From contig NC_063258.1 of assembly GCF_019578655.1 (NCBI RefSeq), forward strand, positions 21,146,802-21,210,801: a stretch of 64,000 nucleotides of DNA, in the 5' to 3' direction. The first letter of the stretch is position 1, and each line of letters starts with the position of its first letter. Shown one piece after another: positions 24,893-35,595 of this stretch. Position numbers and translations under genes: made by a program. A model generated the notes under the pieces. That model did not search any database, was not told where the DNA came from, and saw only the letters and a program-made list of their open reading frames with translations. This stretch comes from Ricinus communis (Eukaryota; Streptophyta; Magnoliopsida; Malpighiales; Euphorbiaceae).

Positions 24893-26080
24893 CCCTAGAA
24901 ATTCCACCCCATTTCATCCAACAGTGGAGACAACAGAAGTATACCCATCTCCACTTCGGAGCCATCAGACTTGTTCTCTCCTATCACGGAGACAAGGACT
25001 TCCGATTCTGACAAGACTCTCCTTGTTAGATACCCTAGATCTAAATTATGAACATGCCGTAATCGGCTCTATTGCTACAACTTTGAATGCAGGGAGCGTA
25101 GTGCTAACATTCTTCCCTAATTTCAACATGTCATTAGAAGATTCACATCTTAGTCGGGGCCTTGAAGGTTCAAGTCCAGACAGTCTTGACCAGTTCTGGA
25201 TACCATTTCGGCTACCCTTCATCATCAGATGGTTTACAGGCTTCAAGACCATGCAATAAATCTGCAAACTCCAGGTCTCTCTAGTGGATACGCAGTGTTT
25301 ATCTTTGCTGACAGTGGTCTTACTCCCACCATAGTTCAAACTCCTAGGCAATTGCCTAGAGAAGAACTGGAGAAGTTGATTCCCTCTGTTTGGATCACAA
25401 ATTATGAGAAGCTTCACCAAAGCTCACAGCCTGTCTAGAAACAAGATCCAATATTCATCAAACAGCTTGACAAGTCTGTCAAGGTTTCATATCTATCATC
25501 ATCTTCAAACCCTCATACTATCTCTATGATTCAACCGGTACAGAGATCCTATGAGAAGAAAATTCCCATTCACAGCTTCAGGTCAAACGGATGGGAAGTT
25601 TATAAAGGCAAGATTAATGGTCATTTCATTTGGGATGTTAATCCCTCCAGATGTGATGTTGGATGTAACTGCCAAGATGATCTGGATGATCTAGAAATCG
25701 GATCAAAGGGGACTAAGACTTGGAAAAGAAAACATACATGTTCTAGTCCACCTCGAAATGATGACAAGGATGATGATCAACCTGATTCCATTCAGGTTCC
25801 TGCAAAAACCAAGAAAGAAAGACCTTGGATCGGTCTTCCACCAGAGAAGAACAAACCGATGTCCAATGATGACTATCTAAAGAGATGCTTTGAAATATTG
25901 AAAGAAGAAGGACTCTTGACTTGTCCTCCTCCTCTAGTAGTTTGCTCCTGTTCTTTTGAACCAGTAAAGATCCCAGAGTCTGTCGCAGTGCCATGTTTTA
26001 TGGTCAACTCAGAAGAATTTCCTCCTCTGGCGAGGAAAGAAATGAACAGACCAAAGCGCCTGCCCGTCCTTTTATTGTGA
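24893..26080 (+). pseudogene. Pararetroviral movement protein (30K type) and downstream linker, degenerate
   Basis: Translations in shifting frames match a second copy at 50231-50576: the segment beginning near 24897 gives IP.HFIQQW and HLHFGAIRL, with GLPVTARLSLLD clear in the second copy. This resembles the caulimovirid movement protein, which modifies plasmodesmata for cell-to-cell spread. From about 25229 a frame reads LPREELEKLIPSVWITNYEK and, after a stop near 25436, continues to 26080 with NGHFIWDVNP, a Cys-rich DVGCNCQDD stretch, acidic and basic runs and an EEFPPLARK motif. The first ~300 bases are heavily frameshifted and the N-terminus is absent. The movement-protein call is moderately sure; the linker's role is unknown. 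Confidence 0.7.
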
Positions 26081-26264
26081 AGGATACAGTCCAACCTGCA
26101 GGCAGTTTGGCCCCTCTCACCGAGGAAGTTTTGAATCGCGGATAAACAATCTTTGTTGCCCGAATCATTATCTCGGAAAAGATTGACAATAGACTCTCGG
26201 AAGTCTATGAAAAACCAGTTCCATAGAAGCTCATGTCACCTCATTCAGAGAAGAAGCCTTACGG

Positions 26265-26900
26265 ATGCACACGAAGCTTTCATCCAGGCTATTTAAACTT
26301 GAACAGGAGATGGAACAGATTTTGGCAACTCAGCCTACATCACCTTTATTCTGGCAAAAGGATAAAGAGATCTTAAGGCTGAAAGAGCAACTCCGGGAAA
26401 TAGAAAGAGATCTTTACCCTTCTAATCAATCTACCTCTTCTCAACTAAATTTTCCCATTGCTACACCACATCCTTTCATGTCCACGGTTATGCCTGTTAA
26501 ACAATATGCTACTATCTCAGACTTGGTGCCTCGAGCATCCAAACCGGCATCCAAACCTGCAAAAAGGACATCCTCAACTCCCTCATCCTTTCCATCCAAG
26601 CCTTCAAAGGATAAAGGACCTACTAAAACACAGATGGCTATACAGCAAAACCCTCCTATCTTTACGGAGTCTACCCCCTCCTCAACTGGGTCGTATATTT
26701 CAGATTCAGATCTGTCTAAATTTGAACTACAGCACTTCAGCTCTTCCTCTTCCGATCGAGGAACTGATATCTCTGTATCAACAGCTGAATCTGGAACACA
26801 AGGTCCTCATGTGTTGATGAACACACCGCAAGAGCCTGAAATTATAGAAGAAACTCAAGAATTAGAGTCTCTTGCTCCGAACATCCTTTCAAAACCGTAG
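26265..26900 (+). pseudogene. Pararetroviral polyprotein segment with predicted coiled coil
   Basis: An open frame of 211 codons starts with a charged heptad-like helix (LFKLEQEMEQILA, then KEILRLKEQLREIERDL) and continues into a Ser/Thr/Pro-rich, low-complexity tail ending in an acidic EPEIIEETQELE run. Its position between movement protein and coat protein matches the virion-associated or coiled-coil region in related viruses. It is in a different frame from both neighbours, so at least two frameshifts isolate it. No catalytic motif is visible. Confidence 0.6.
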
Positions 26901-26902
26901 TT

Positions 26903-29900
26903 CGGTCCTGGTTCTCTTTAGATACTGTGCCTCCATCACAATGGCGTAACAAGATCTTGGAATTCAATGCTTGGCTTGATCTCCAAATGATAAACCCTCA
27001 AGCTAGTCTCCAAGCCTTAATGTAATTCACATCAAGGTTCACTGGCACATTACGGGAATGGTTCTCTCACTTGTCTGAATACCAACAGCTTCAATTTGTT
27101 CAACTTGGTTCTATCACTCAAGCTTTAGCACAAATCCATCAACAGTTTCTAGGAGACTACAATTTAATTTTCAGACAAAGAAAACAAGAGTACTTTGATC
27201 GCAAATGCTGTTCTATGAAGAGAAAAGATCTAGAAGATCACTATGTTCATATGTCCAAACTCTATTATGAACTCGCCGGGCCCAATAGTGATGATCTCAA
27301 ATATACTTTTGTCAGCTCTCTGCTTGAAGAAATGCACCCTGAAATTCAACGCATGATGACAGAAACTCACAGAGATATCACTCATATTTCTCTCGGAGAA
27401 ATCTAGCAATTCACCTTGGCCACTCTAGACAAGATGTGTGAACAGCAGAAACTTTTCAAAAAGATTGCAAAAGGAGAAGCATTGCTAAGAAACTTATGCA
27501 ACAGGGATTATCTCCAAATCAAATGCAAAGAGAAACACTATGACTGCAGATCAAAGAAGAAAAGACATTATTCTTCTCATTCCAAGGAATCTTCTCATTA
27601 CAAGCAAAAAAAGGGAAGGAAGATACGCTGGTTCAAAAAGAAATCGACAAACAAGCGTAAATCAGATCGGTGCTACATCTGTGGCCAAAAAGGGCACTAT
27701 GCAAAGAAATGCCCTAACAAGCCGAATCAGACTGTTGCTCTTCTTCATCAATTAAAAGATTCATGTCCAGAAGATCTATCTGACCATGATCTTGAGTCTC
27801 TTTTCTCAGAAGAAGAAATGGCGTCTTCTCAGACTCTATTTGCCATTCCGTATTCAGACAACAACACAAATGATGAAAATTCTTCAGACGAAGGAACATC
27901 TATTCTTACTATTGGTCCTGCTCTTCAAGTAAAACAAGAACCACCAGACCATCCATCAATTTCTGAGGATCTACAATGGCTGCAACCTCTACCTTCACCC
28001 AATTATATCCTTACAAATATATCTTACTGTTTCCCTGAAATACCTTCTCCAAGAAAAATACCTACACCAGTTCAAACCAACTCCTCTTCCTGTACATCAT
28101 TATTCATTCCTACTTCTCCAAAAAGTATGGAAAATCCATCTTCACCAGAAGTCACATCAGCACAACCTATTCATCCTGCACCATTGGTATCCATCCATGT
28201 CTTACCTGGCAAATATGAAAAACCTATTCTCGTTACTGCTTTGATGGATACAGGATCTCATTGTACGATGTTAAATCCTGATGCTCTGCCTAGTTCAGCA
28301 TGGAAAAAAAAGATTTATCACTTCACAGCGGCAGATGGCAAAAGTTTTCAGACTACAATGGTCTCTAAACAAAAGATTGGAATACAGTTCTTCCCTGACT
28401 GTATTGTATGGATCCACGTCATTGGATCCTATCTATTTGGAAGAGATCTTCTAGTTGGGTTTGATACTTATCATGCGGCAGAAAAATTACAAATCCTGCC
28501 AACAGGGCTTAAGTATAAGCGAGAATTTCTCCCTTATACTCAAAATCCCAACCAGTTCTCCATTGCAGAAGTCCCTCTGGACTTTGCTCACTTAAAAGGG
28601 TTGTTCATACCATGCTGTGCTGATTCTCATAGAAATTTCTATCACCCTTCTCCACTATACAAGAACCCAGACTTCTTCATCACTCTCCCCTTCAAATTAA
28701 ATGAAGATGTCAACCCCACTAAAGCCAGCCACCCCGGAATGTCTCCATCTGATTTGGCTTTAGCAAGACAGGAATGCCAAGAACTTCTCCAGCAAGGCTT
28801 GATAGAACCTACACGGTCTCCTTGGGCATGCCAAGCATTCTATGTAGAAAAGAGATCAGAAAAATTAAGAGGAAAGAAAAGGCTCGTAATTGATTGCAAG
28901 CCTCTGAATCATTTTCTTTCAGATGACAAATTTCCAATTCCTAAAATCTCTTCTCTATTGATTCGTCTTCAAGGAGCAACCTATTTCTCTAAGTTTGATC
29001 TAAAGTCAGGATTTTGGCAGTTGGGTATTCATCCTGAAGAAAGATACAAGACCGCCTTCTGCATCCCAGATGCTCAGTACCAGTGGACTGTTATGCCTTT
29101 TGGGCTTAAAACAGCTCCTTCTATCTTCCAGAAGGCAATGGTCCGAATTTTTGAATCAATCCTGGATACTTGCATCATTTACATCGATGATATCCTACTT
29201 TTCTCAAAGTCGGCTAAAGAGCATGATGATCTTCTCAGAAGATTTCACAGTTTAGTCCATTCCTACGGGATAATGCTTTCAGAAAGAAAGTCTTACATTG
29301 GACAGACTGAAGTTGACTTTCTTGGGCTCAAGCTAAAAAATGGGCAGTATGAAGCAGGCTCACATTTAGCTCAAGAATTGCGGCATTTCCCTAGTGAGAA
29401 TCTATCCAAAAAATAGATCCAACAGTTTCTAGGGATCATCAATTACATTCGAGACTTTATTCCAAAGGCCGCGGCCCATACAAAGGCCCTGACTGCACAG
29501 TTGAAGAAAAATGCGGGCCCATGGACTCAAGCCCATACTGAAGCTGTTAAGATATTTAAACAGCTGGCCCAAAAGACTCCAGCCCTCACTATTCCTGCTG
29601 ATGATGCACAGCTGGTCCTTCAAACTGATGTAAGTGACTATGCTTGGGGCGCTATTCTTCTCCAGAAAAGGGAAAATAAGGAGTCACTATGCAGACACGT
29701 GTCGGGACAATTCAAGGACAGTGAACTTCATTATCATTCAAACATCAAGGAGATTCTGGCGGTAAAATATGCAATTCAAAAGTGCGAATTCTTCGTGGCC
29801 TCAAGACATTTTATAATTAGAATGGACAATTCTAATTTTCCTCGCATTCTGGAATTCAAGGGACGACAAATCCCTGACAAACAACTGCTTCGCCTGAAAG

Positions 29901-30268
29901 AGTGGTTCTCCCAATATGATTTTGAAGTACAACACATTCAAGGTGATAAAAATCTTATTCCTGACTTTCTATCCCGATTATCCAAATCTTTTATGGACCC
30001 TCCTAGTCCTTCTTTCTTTATCTTTATGGCACAATTCGGTCCCGGACTGTGCACCCAAATCAACCCTGAAGGTATGTCTATGCAAGAATTTGAACTTTGG
30101 GTCTATAGACGTATCTTAGCCTTTTATCGGACTATCGCATCAAATCCGGAAGACTTTTCCGCCTCATTTCCTTGGAAACTTTTCCCACTATTACGTAAAC
30201 GTTTCCTTCAACTTCCGAACAGCCTCGGTATCTCTCGGTACCTCACATGTCCTATCATCTTCCTGTAG
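26903..30268 (+). pseudogene. Pararetroviral coat protein-protease-RT-RNase H polyprotein with stops
   Basis: From 27071 one frame runs to 30268 with only two stops, TAG at 27404-27406 and TAG at 29414-29416; an earlier TAA lies near 27021. The coat region has WRNKILEFNAWL and EWFSHLSEYQ, a Lys-rich stretch and an intact CCHC knuckle (C86, C89, H94, C99 of the 27416 frame). The protease shows ALMDTGSHCTM with catalytic Asp at residue 278. RT carries KFDLKSGFWQ, MPFGLKTAP and YIDD at residues 589-592. RNase H has QTDVSDYAWG, ELHYHSNIKEILA and RMDNSNF, the expected acidic residues. Together these functions would package RNA and copy it to DNA. Motifs are well kept, so decay is limited. Confidence 0.88.
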
Positions 30269-30943
30269 AACTACCATTGTTACAAACCTTATGGTTCTTA
30301 CACAGAGAAGAGAATGAGTCACATCCAGCCTGGCAATTTTTCCTACTATTTGACAATCAACAGGCATGGCAATATAGGCTCAAAAGGTTGGTTAACCAAG
30401 CAGGGCTTCTCCACATGGCAGATCATGATAACGCTTTGACCTACCATACCATCCTCTTTCTCCATCAATGACACAACTCAAATGACACTGTTTCAACAGA
30501 CATTACAGAATGGAGAACTCTCCCCGGACATTTTGAAGAGATGCCCCTTGTCATTAAACATGTTTTACTTCACAAAGGGAATGAGCTAAATCATACAGCC
30601 AATGAGGTGATTCCAATCATCAACATGCAAAGACAATCCTCAGATCAAAGACTGTTCACTTCTACTTCTTCAATACACCACCACCAAATAGACAACAATC
30701 CGGGTTACATCTTCAATGTCAATGAATCCAGCCTTTCAGGAACCATGGTCACAACTAGAAGAATCTCTTCTCCCAGCCTCACAGCTTTTGGCCCAAATGA
30801 CACCTTTAAGGCCTTCTAGGCCTTGTCCAACTAGCAGGCCCAACCCATCAAGAAGAAGGCGTCGAAGCTATAGAGATAGTGACTCAGATGATTCTGATGA
30901 TAACTACTCAGAGTGTGGGTCCACAAACAGACAAAACAAGTGA
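30247..30943 (+). pseudogene. C-terminal tail of the pararetroviral polyprotein, frameshifted
   Basis: Overlapping open frames at 30247-30471, 30541-30819 and 30716-30943 continue the protein after RNase H: PVELPLLQTLWFLHREENES, then MPLVIKHVLLHKGNELNH, then a basic RRRRRSYRD run followed by an acidic DSDSDDSDDN tail. The same first part follows RNase H in copy 2 (about 35340-35590), which supports its being viral. Frame changes between the pieces show decay. I do not recognise a domain; the basic/acidic end could bind nucleic acid, but this is a guess. Confidence 0.6.
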
Positions 30944-31189
30944 TGTCATGATGCACTCCCAACAGCAAGATTCTATATTATGGTCTCCATCATTAAGAGT
31001 CGTTTGGCCTTACATGTTTTGGCCTTATATGTCATTATTAGGGTCTCCATTATTAAAGTCGTTATTATTAAAGTCATTTGGACATATATGTCAGCATGTT
31101 TTGGAGTCTTGTAAGAAGGAATATATTCCTTCACATGTGTGATTTAGAGATAAGGATTGAGAGTCATGTAAGATAAGATTGCCAGATGG

Positions 31190-31300
31190 CAATCTCTGAT
31201 GGTTGGTATGTATTTCGAGAGAGTTCCTCTTCTTCTATATAAGGAAGAGCTCTCCTTCAAAGGAGGACAGGTGGTCTTGGAAATAAAACCTTATCTTTCT
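31190..31300 (+). promoter_or_regulatory. Pararetrovirus-like promoter with TATA box and nearby poly(A) signal
   Basis: A TATATAA box lies at 31236-31242 and an AATAAA at 31282-31287, about 45 bases downstream. In plant pararetroviruses the transcript start lies just past the TATA box and a poly(A) signal follows closely, giving terminally redundant RNA; the spacing fits. The whole 30944-31555 stretch lacks a supported gene and looks like the viral intergenic region and leader. Activity cannot be judged from sequence. Confidence 0.6.
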
Positions 31301-32205
31301 ATTACTTTCATGGCTTTCTAATTTCTCTCTATTCTTCTTCTCTATCCTCTGACAATGGACTGTTACGATCTGCTTATAATCCAAAAGGGCTAATTCGGCT
31401 AACTCAGGCTATTTGAGATTCAAAAGAAGCAGGAAGACCCCCACGGCAAGGTGTGCCTCTTTGGTCTTAGCTTGAAGAATCTCTCTTGCCTTGAGTAAGG
31501 ATATTCTCCTGCCTTGAGTTTACAGCATGAGGATTATAGCATGAACAGCTCTCGGCGTCATCTTGGTATTCCTAATTGTTCTTTGCGGCCTGTATTGGTT
31601 AGGGAAGCACACGGGGGCGGTTTAATGGGTCATTTTGGGGTGCAAAAGACTTATGATATTCTGATTGAGCATTTTTATTGGCCATGCATGAAACGTGATG
31701 TGCATAAATTTGTGGTCAATGCATTCTGTGTTTGAAAGCTAAGTCCAAACTACAACCCCATGGGTTATATACACCTTTACCTATTCCTGATGTTCCTTGG
31801 ACAGATTTGTCTATAGACTTTGTGCTTGGTTTGCCGAGATCTAGGAAAGGTAGAGATAGTATATTTGTTGTTGTGGATAGGTTTAGTAAAATGGCTCACT
31901 TTATCCCTTGCCATAAAAGTGATGATGCTGTCCATATTGCTGATTTGTTTCTTAGAGAAGTTGTGCGTTTGCATGGAGTACCTAAGACCATTGTTAGTGA
32001 TAGAGATGTTAAATTTCTAAGTCACTTTTGGCGTGTGCTATGGGGTAAGTTAGGAACTAAATTGCTTTATTCTACTACTTGCCATCCACAGACAGATGGA
32101 CAAACTGAAGTTGTGAATAGGACTTTGATTCAATTGCTTCGTGCTTTGATTTCTAGGAATTTAAAATCTTGGGAGGATTTGTTGCCATATGTTGAATTTG
32201 CCATA

Positions 32206-32435
32206 GCACTTGGCCACTAACCACTCGCTCGCCGGCCGCTTGGGCTCCGCGTTTCAAGTTCGTTATCCTAACCGTCTCCTCTGCTCTACCGGGAGCCTGG
32301 CCCCTTCTTCTATCTTATCTACTGCCTTGCTCCTTGGCTCCTACGACTCCACCGCTTGTCTTGCTTCTCGGGTGGCTCGCTTTGAGGGTGCGGCTGAGCA
32401 GTGGCTCGTGATCGGCCTATGTTTCACTACACACA
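32206..32435. other. GC-rich foreign insert within the integrase gene
   Basis: About 230 bases, clearly richer in GC than everything around, separate EFA from SPFEIVYGF of the integrase and replace roughly the FAYNRS region of relatives. Both strands are largely open and the plus strand remains in frame with the downstream integrase (32210-33070). I see no target duplication, terminal repeats or recognisable protein, so it may be filler DNA or a captured fragment. Confidence 0.7.
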
Positions 32436-32872
32436 CTTCACCATTTGAAATTGTATATGGTTTTAATCCTTTAACTCCTATTGATTTCATTCCTTTGCCT
32501 CTTAACAAGCTTGTTAGTGTTGAAGGTTCTTCTAAGGCAGATTTGGTTAAAAAGCTACACAAACAAGTTAAAGAGAGAATTGAGAAGCAAAATGCAAAAG
32601 TGGCCGAGAGGGTTAATAAAGGACGAATTCCAATGGTATTCCAACCTGGAGATTGGGTTTGGGTGCATTTTTGCAAAGAAAGGTTCCCAAATCAAAGAAA
32701 GTCTAAACTAAGTCCAAGGGGTGATGGTCCATTTCAAGTCCTTGAGAGGATCAATGACAATGCCTACAAGATTGATTTGAAAGGTGAGTATAATGTGAGT
32801 GGTACATTTAATGTAGCTGATTTGAGTCCTTTTGATGTAGGTGATGAACTTGATTCGAGGACGAATCATCCT

Positions 32873-32886
32873 AAAGAAGGAGGGAA
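32873..32886 (+). promoter_or_regulatory. Polypurine tract of the G2 element fragment
   Basis: AAAGAAGGAGGGAA directly precedes the LTR start TGATATGGAC. An identical tract precedes the second LTR of the deletion derivative, at 38597-38610. Confidence 0.85.
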
Positions 32887-34260
32887 TGATATGGACATGG
32901 CCAAGCTTAAAGATGGACTTGATGGAGAGGACAACAAGAAAACCAAAGATAAAGTTAAGGATCCATTGAGCATGCTACAAGGCCCAATTACAAGGTCAAG
33001 GTCCAAGAAGCTACATGTTAAGAACCTCCAAGGATTAGAACCACGAACCCTAATGATTATGAACCCGTGAATTACTATCTTAGAAACCCAAGAACAAATT
33101 AAGTTTCAAACCCAAGAACCGCTTAAATCAGATTGCAAGGTATGGTTGATCAAGATCAGAACCTAAAGAAAACTAAGTTCTTTAAACCCTAACCCTTAAC
33201 ACGCCACAAGGATAGATCAATTCCTTGATAAGTGGTTTATGCATTCAACAAGAATTCAAGAATTCAAGCAAATATGCAAAGGAAACAACTACTATAATTT
33301 TATCAAAATTCGAATTCTTTTTTCAAAACACAACTTAAGGGGCGTTTTTATAGCCACCTAACATAAGAAACCCTAGTAAAACTATTAACCCTAGCTGCCA
33401 CATAAGAAAAATAGGCAATAACATTGTTCGAACTTAAAGAAGAGATTTATTCAAATATTAGCCCACATTAGTCTTCATGTATTTGGACTTGCAAAATATT
33501 AAATAAAGCCCATTCAGATGTGTCTTTACTTGGGCCTATCCTAGCATGACCAATTGAGCTTCCTTGACTAGCCCAATCTTGCATATAGCCAATTAAGGCT
33601 TCTTGTAGCTTCTTGGACCTTGACCTTGTAATTGGGCCTTGTAGCATGCTCAATAGATCCTTAGCTTTATCTTTGGTTTTCTTGTTGTCTTCTCCATCGA
33701 GTCCATCTTTAAGCTTGGCCATGTCCATATCACTACAAGAAGCCTTAATTGGCTATATGCAAGATTGGGCATCTGAATGGGCTTTATTTAATGTTTTGCA
33801 AGTCCAAATACATGAAGACTAATGTGGGCTAATATTTGGGCTGAAATCTCTTCTTTAAGTTCAGAACAATGTTATTGCCTATTTTTCTTATGTGGCAGCT
33901 AGGGTTAATAGTTTTACTAGGGTTTCTTATGTTAGGTGGCTATAAAAACGCCCCTTAAGTTGTGTTTTGGGATTCGAATTTTGATAAAAATTATAGTAGT
34001 TATTTCCTTTGCATATTTGCTTGAATTCTTGAATTCTTGTTGAATGCATAAACCACTTATCAAGGAATTGATCTATCCTTGTGGCGTGTTAAGGGTTAGG
34101 GTTTAAAGAACTTAGTTTTCTTTAGGTTCTGATACCTTGCAATCTGATTTAAGCGGTTCTTGGGTTTTGAAACTCAATTTGTTCTTAGGTTTCTAAGATA
34201 GTAATTCACGGGTTCATAATCATTAGGGTTCGTGGTTATAATCCTTGGAGGTTCTTAACA
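32887..34260 (+). repeat. 3' LTR of the G2 fragment, split by an inverted solo LTR
   Basis: The LTR begins TGATATGGACATGG at 32887, is interrupted after CTACA at 33015, resumes after 33732 and ends GGTTCTTAACA at 34260. Without the insert it is about 650 bp, shorter than the 715-bp relatives because of a ~55-bp deletion near 33770 (the GCTAGTCAAGG to AGTAAAGAC region). The TATAAAAA motif in GGTGGCTATAAAAACG is kept. After 34260 the sequence switches directly to pararetroviral RT. Confidence 0.9.
33016..33732 (-). mobile_element. Inverted solo LTR of the G2 family (717 bp) nested in a G2 LTR
   Basis: The plus strand reads TGTTAAGAACC ... CATGTCCATATCA, the exact reverse complement of G2 LTR ends. 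CTACA occurs on both sides (33011-33015 and 33733-33737), a 5-bp target duplication, and removing the insert joins the host LTR correctly at AAGCTACAAGAAG. No internal sequence, primer site or polypurine tract remains. The LTR-encoded integrase tail (about 80 codons) is still open on the minus strand. Confidence 0.93.
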
Positions 34261-35595
34261 CAATCCTAGACACCTGTATCATCTACATAGATGATATCCT
34301 ACTCTTCTCCAAGTCAGCAAAAGAGCATGATGATCTTCTCAGAAGATTCCACAGTTTAGTCCATTCCTATGGGATAATGCTTTCTGAAAGGAAATCTTAC
34401 ATTGGACAAACTGAAGTTGACTTTCTTGGGCTCAAACTAAAGAATGGGCGATGTAGGCGGGCTCACATTTAGCCCAAGAATTGCTGCATTTCCCCAATGA
34501 AAATTTATCTAAGAAGCAAATTCAACAGTTTCTGGGGATCATTAATTACATTCGAAATTTCATCCCAAAGGCCGCAACCCATACAAAAGCCTTGACTGCA
34601 CGGCTAAAGAAAGATGCGGGCCCATGGACTCAAGCCCATACTGAAGCTGTTAAATGTTAAAACAGCTGGCCCAAAAGACTCCAGCCCTCACTATTCCTGC
34701 TGATGACGCACAGCTGATCCTTCAGACTAATGCAAGTGACTATGCTTGGGGCGCTATTCTTCTCCAGAAACGGGAAAATAGAGAGTCACTATGTAGACAC
34801 GTGTCGGGACAATTCAAGGACAGTGAACTCCATTATCATTCGAACATCAAAGAGATTCTGGCAGTAAAATACGCAATTCAAAAATGCGAGTTCTTTGTGG
34901 CCTCAAGACATTTTATAATTAGAATGGACAATTCTAATTTCCCTCGCATTCTGGAATTCAAGGGACGACAAATCCCCCGACAAACAATCGCCTCACTTTG
35001 AAAGAATGGTTCTCCCAATATGATTTTGAAGTACAACACATTCAAGGTGATAAAAATCTTATCCCTGATTTTCTATCCCGATTATCCAAATCATCCATGA
35101 ACTCTGTTAGTCCTTCTTTCTTTATCCTCATGGCACAATTCAGTCCCCGGACTTTACACCCAGACCAACCTGAAGGTATGTCTATTCAAGAATTTGAGCT
35201 TTGGGCCTATAGACGTATCTTAGCTTTCTATCAGACTATTGTACCAAATCCAGAAGACTTTTCTGCCTCATTTCCTTGGAAACTTTTCCCCACTATTACG
35301 TAAACGTTTCCTTCAACTTCTCGAACAATTCCGGTATCTCGGTACCTCACATGCCTCAGATCATCTTCCTGTAGAGCTACCATTGTTAAAAACCTTGTGG
35401 TTCTTACACAGAGAAGAAAATGAGTCTCATCCACCGGCACTTCTTCCCTAATATTTGATAACCAGGCATGGCAATCACCGACTCGGAAGGTTGGTTCATG
35501 AAGCAGTCTTCTACACATGGCAAATCATGATAAGGCTTTAACCTATCATACCATTCTCTTTCTCCATCAACGACACAATTTGAATGACTGTATTC
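34261..35595 (+). pseudogene. Pararetrovirus copy 2, RT end to C-terminal tail
   Basis: The fragment starts inside RT (TILDTCIIYIDDILLFSK) directly at the end of the G2 LTR and follows copy 1 through RNase H and into the C-terminal region (LPVELPLLKTLWFLHREENE). The frame breaks near 34470, 34650, 34985 and 35300. In RNase H the first catalytic Asp of copy 1 (QTDVSDYAWG) is Asn (QTNASDYAWG). It ends near 35595, where the sequence continues as the inverted protease/coat piece of the same virus. Confidence 0.87.

Larger units (their letters stand above)
24893..31555 (+). mobile_element. Endogenous pararetrovirus copy 1 (Caulimoviridae, petuvirus/florendovirus-like)
   Basis: About 6.7 kb in plus orientation with the order movement protein, linker, coiled coil, coat protein, CCHC knuckle, aspartic protease, RT, RNase H, C-terminal tail and then a non-coding promoter-like region. 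There are no LTRs and no integrase, which separates it from the surrounding Ty3 elements and fits a plant pararetrovirus carried in the genome. The start of the movement protein is missing at the left edge. It has several stops and frameshifts, described in the component entries, so it is an inactive relic. The genus is not settled. Confidence 0.85.
31556..32886 (+). pseudogene. Integrase fragment of a G2-family Ty3 element
   Basis: The left edge (about 31556) falls inside pol, just before the H2C2 finger (GIPNCSLR, then [16 protein letters not shown]). A frameshift near 31715 breaks the finger between its His and Cys pairs. The frame at 31732 carries the catalytic core with D29, D90 and E126 (35-residue spacing kept). 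At about 32206 a foreign GC-rich segment replaces a short stretch of the core, and the element resumes at [12 protein letters not shown] with the GPY/F-like region ([20 protein letters not shown]) and a tail running into the LTR. Everything 5' of the finger is absent and pararetrovirus DNA lies there instead. Confidence 0.87.

Noticed and set aside
27416..29416. Treating the pararetroviral RT as another Ty3 element
   Set aside because: No LTR or integrase accompanies it, a movement-protein-like region precedes it, and its coat/CCHC/protease order fits Caulimoviridae better.
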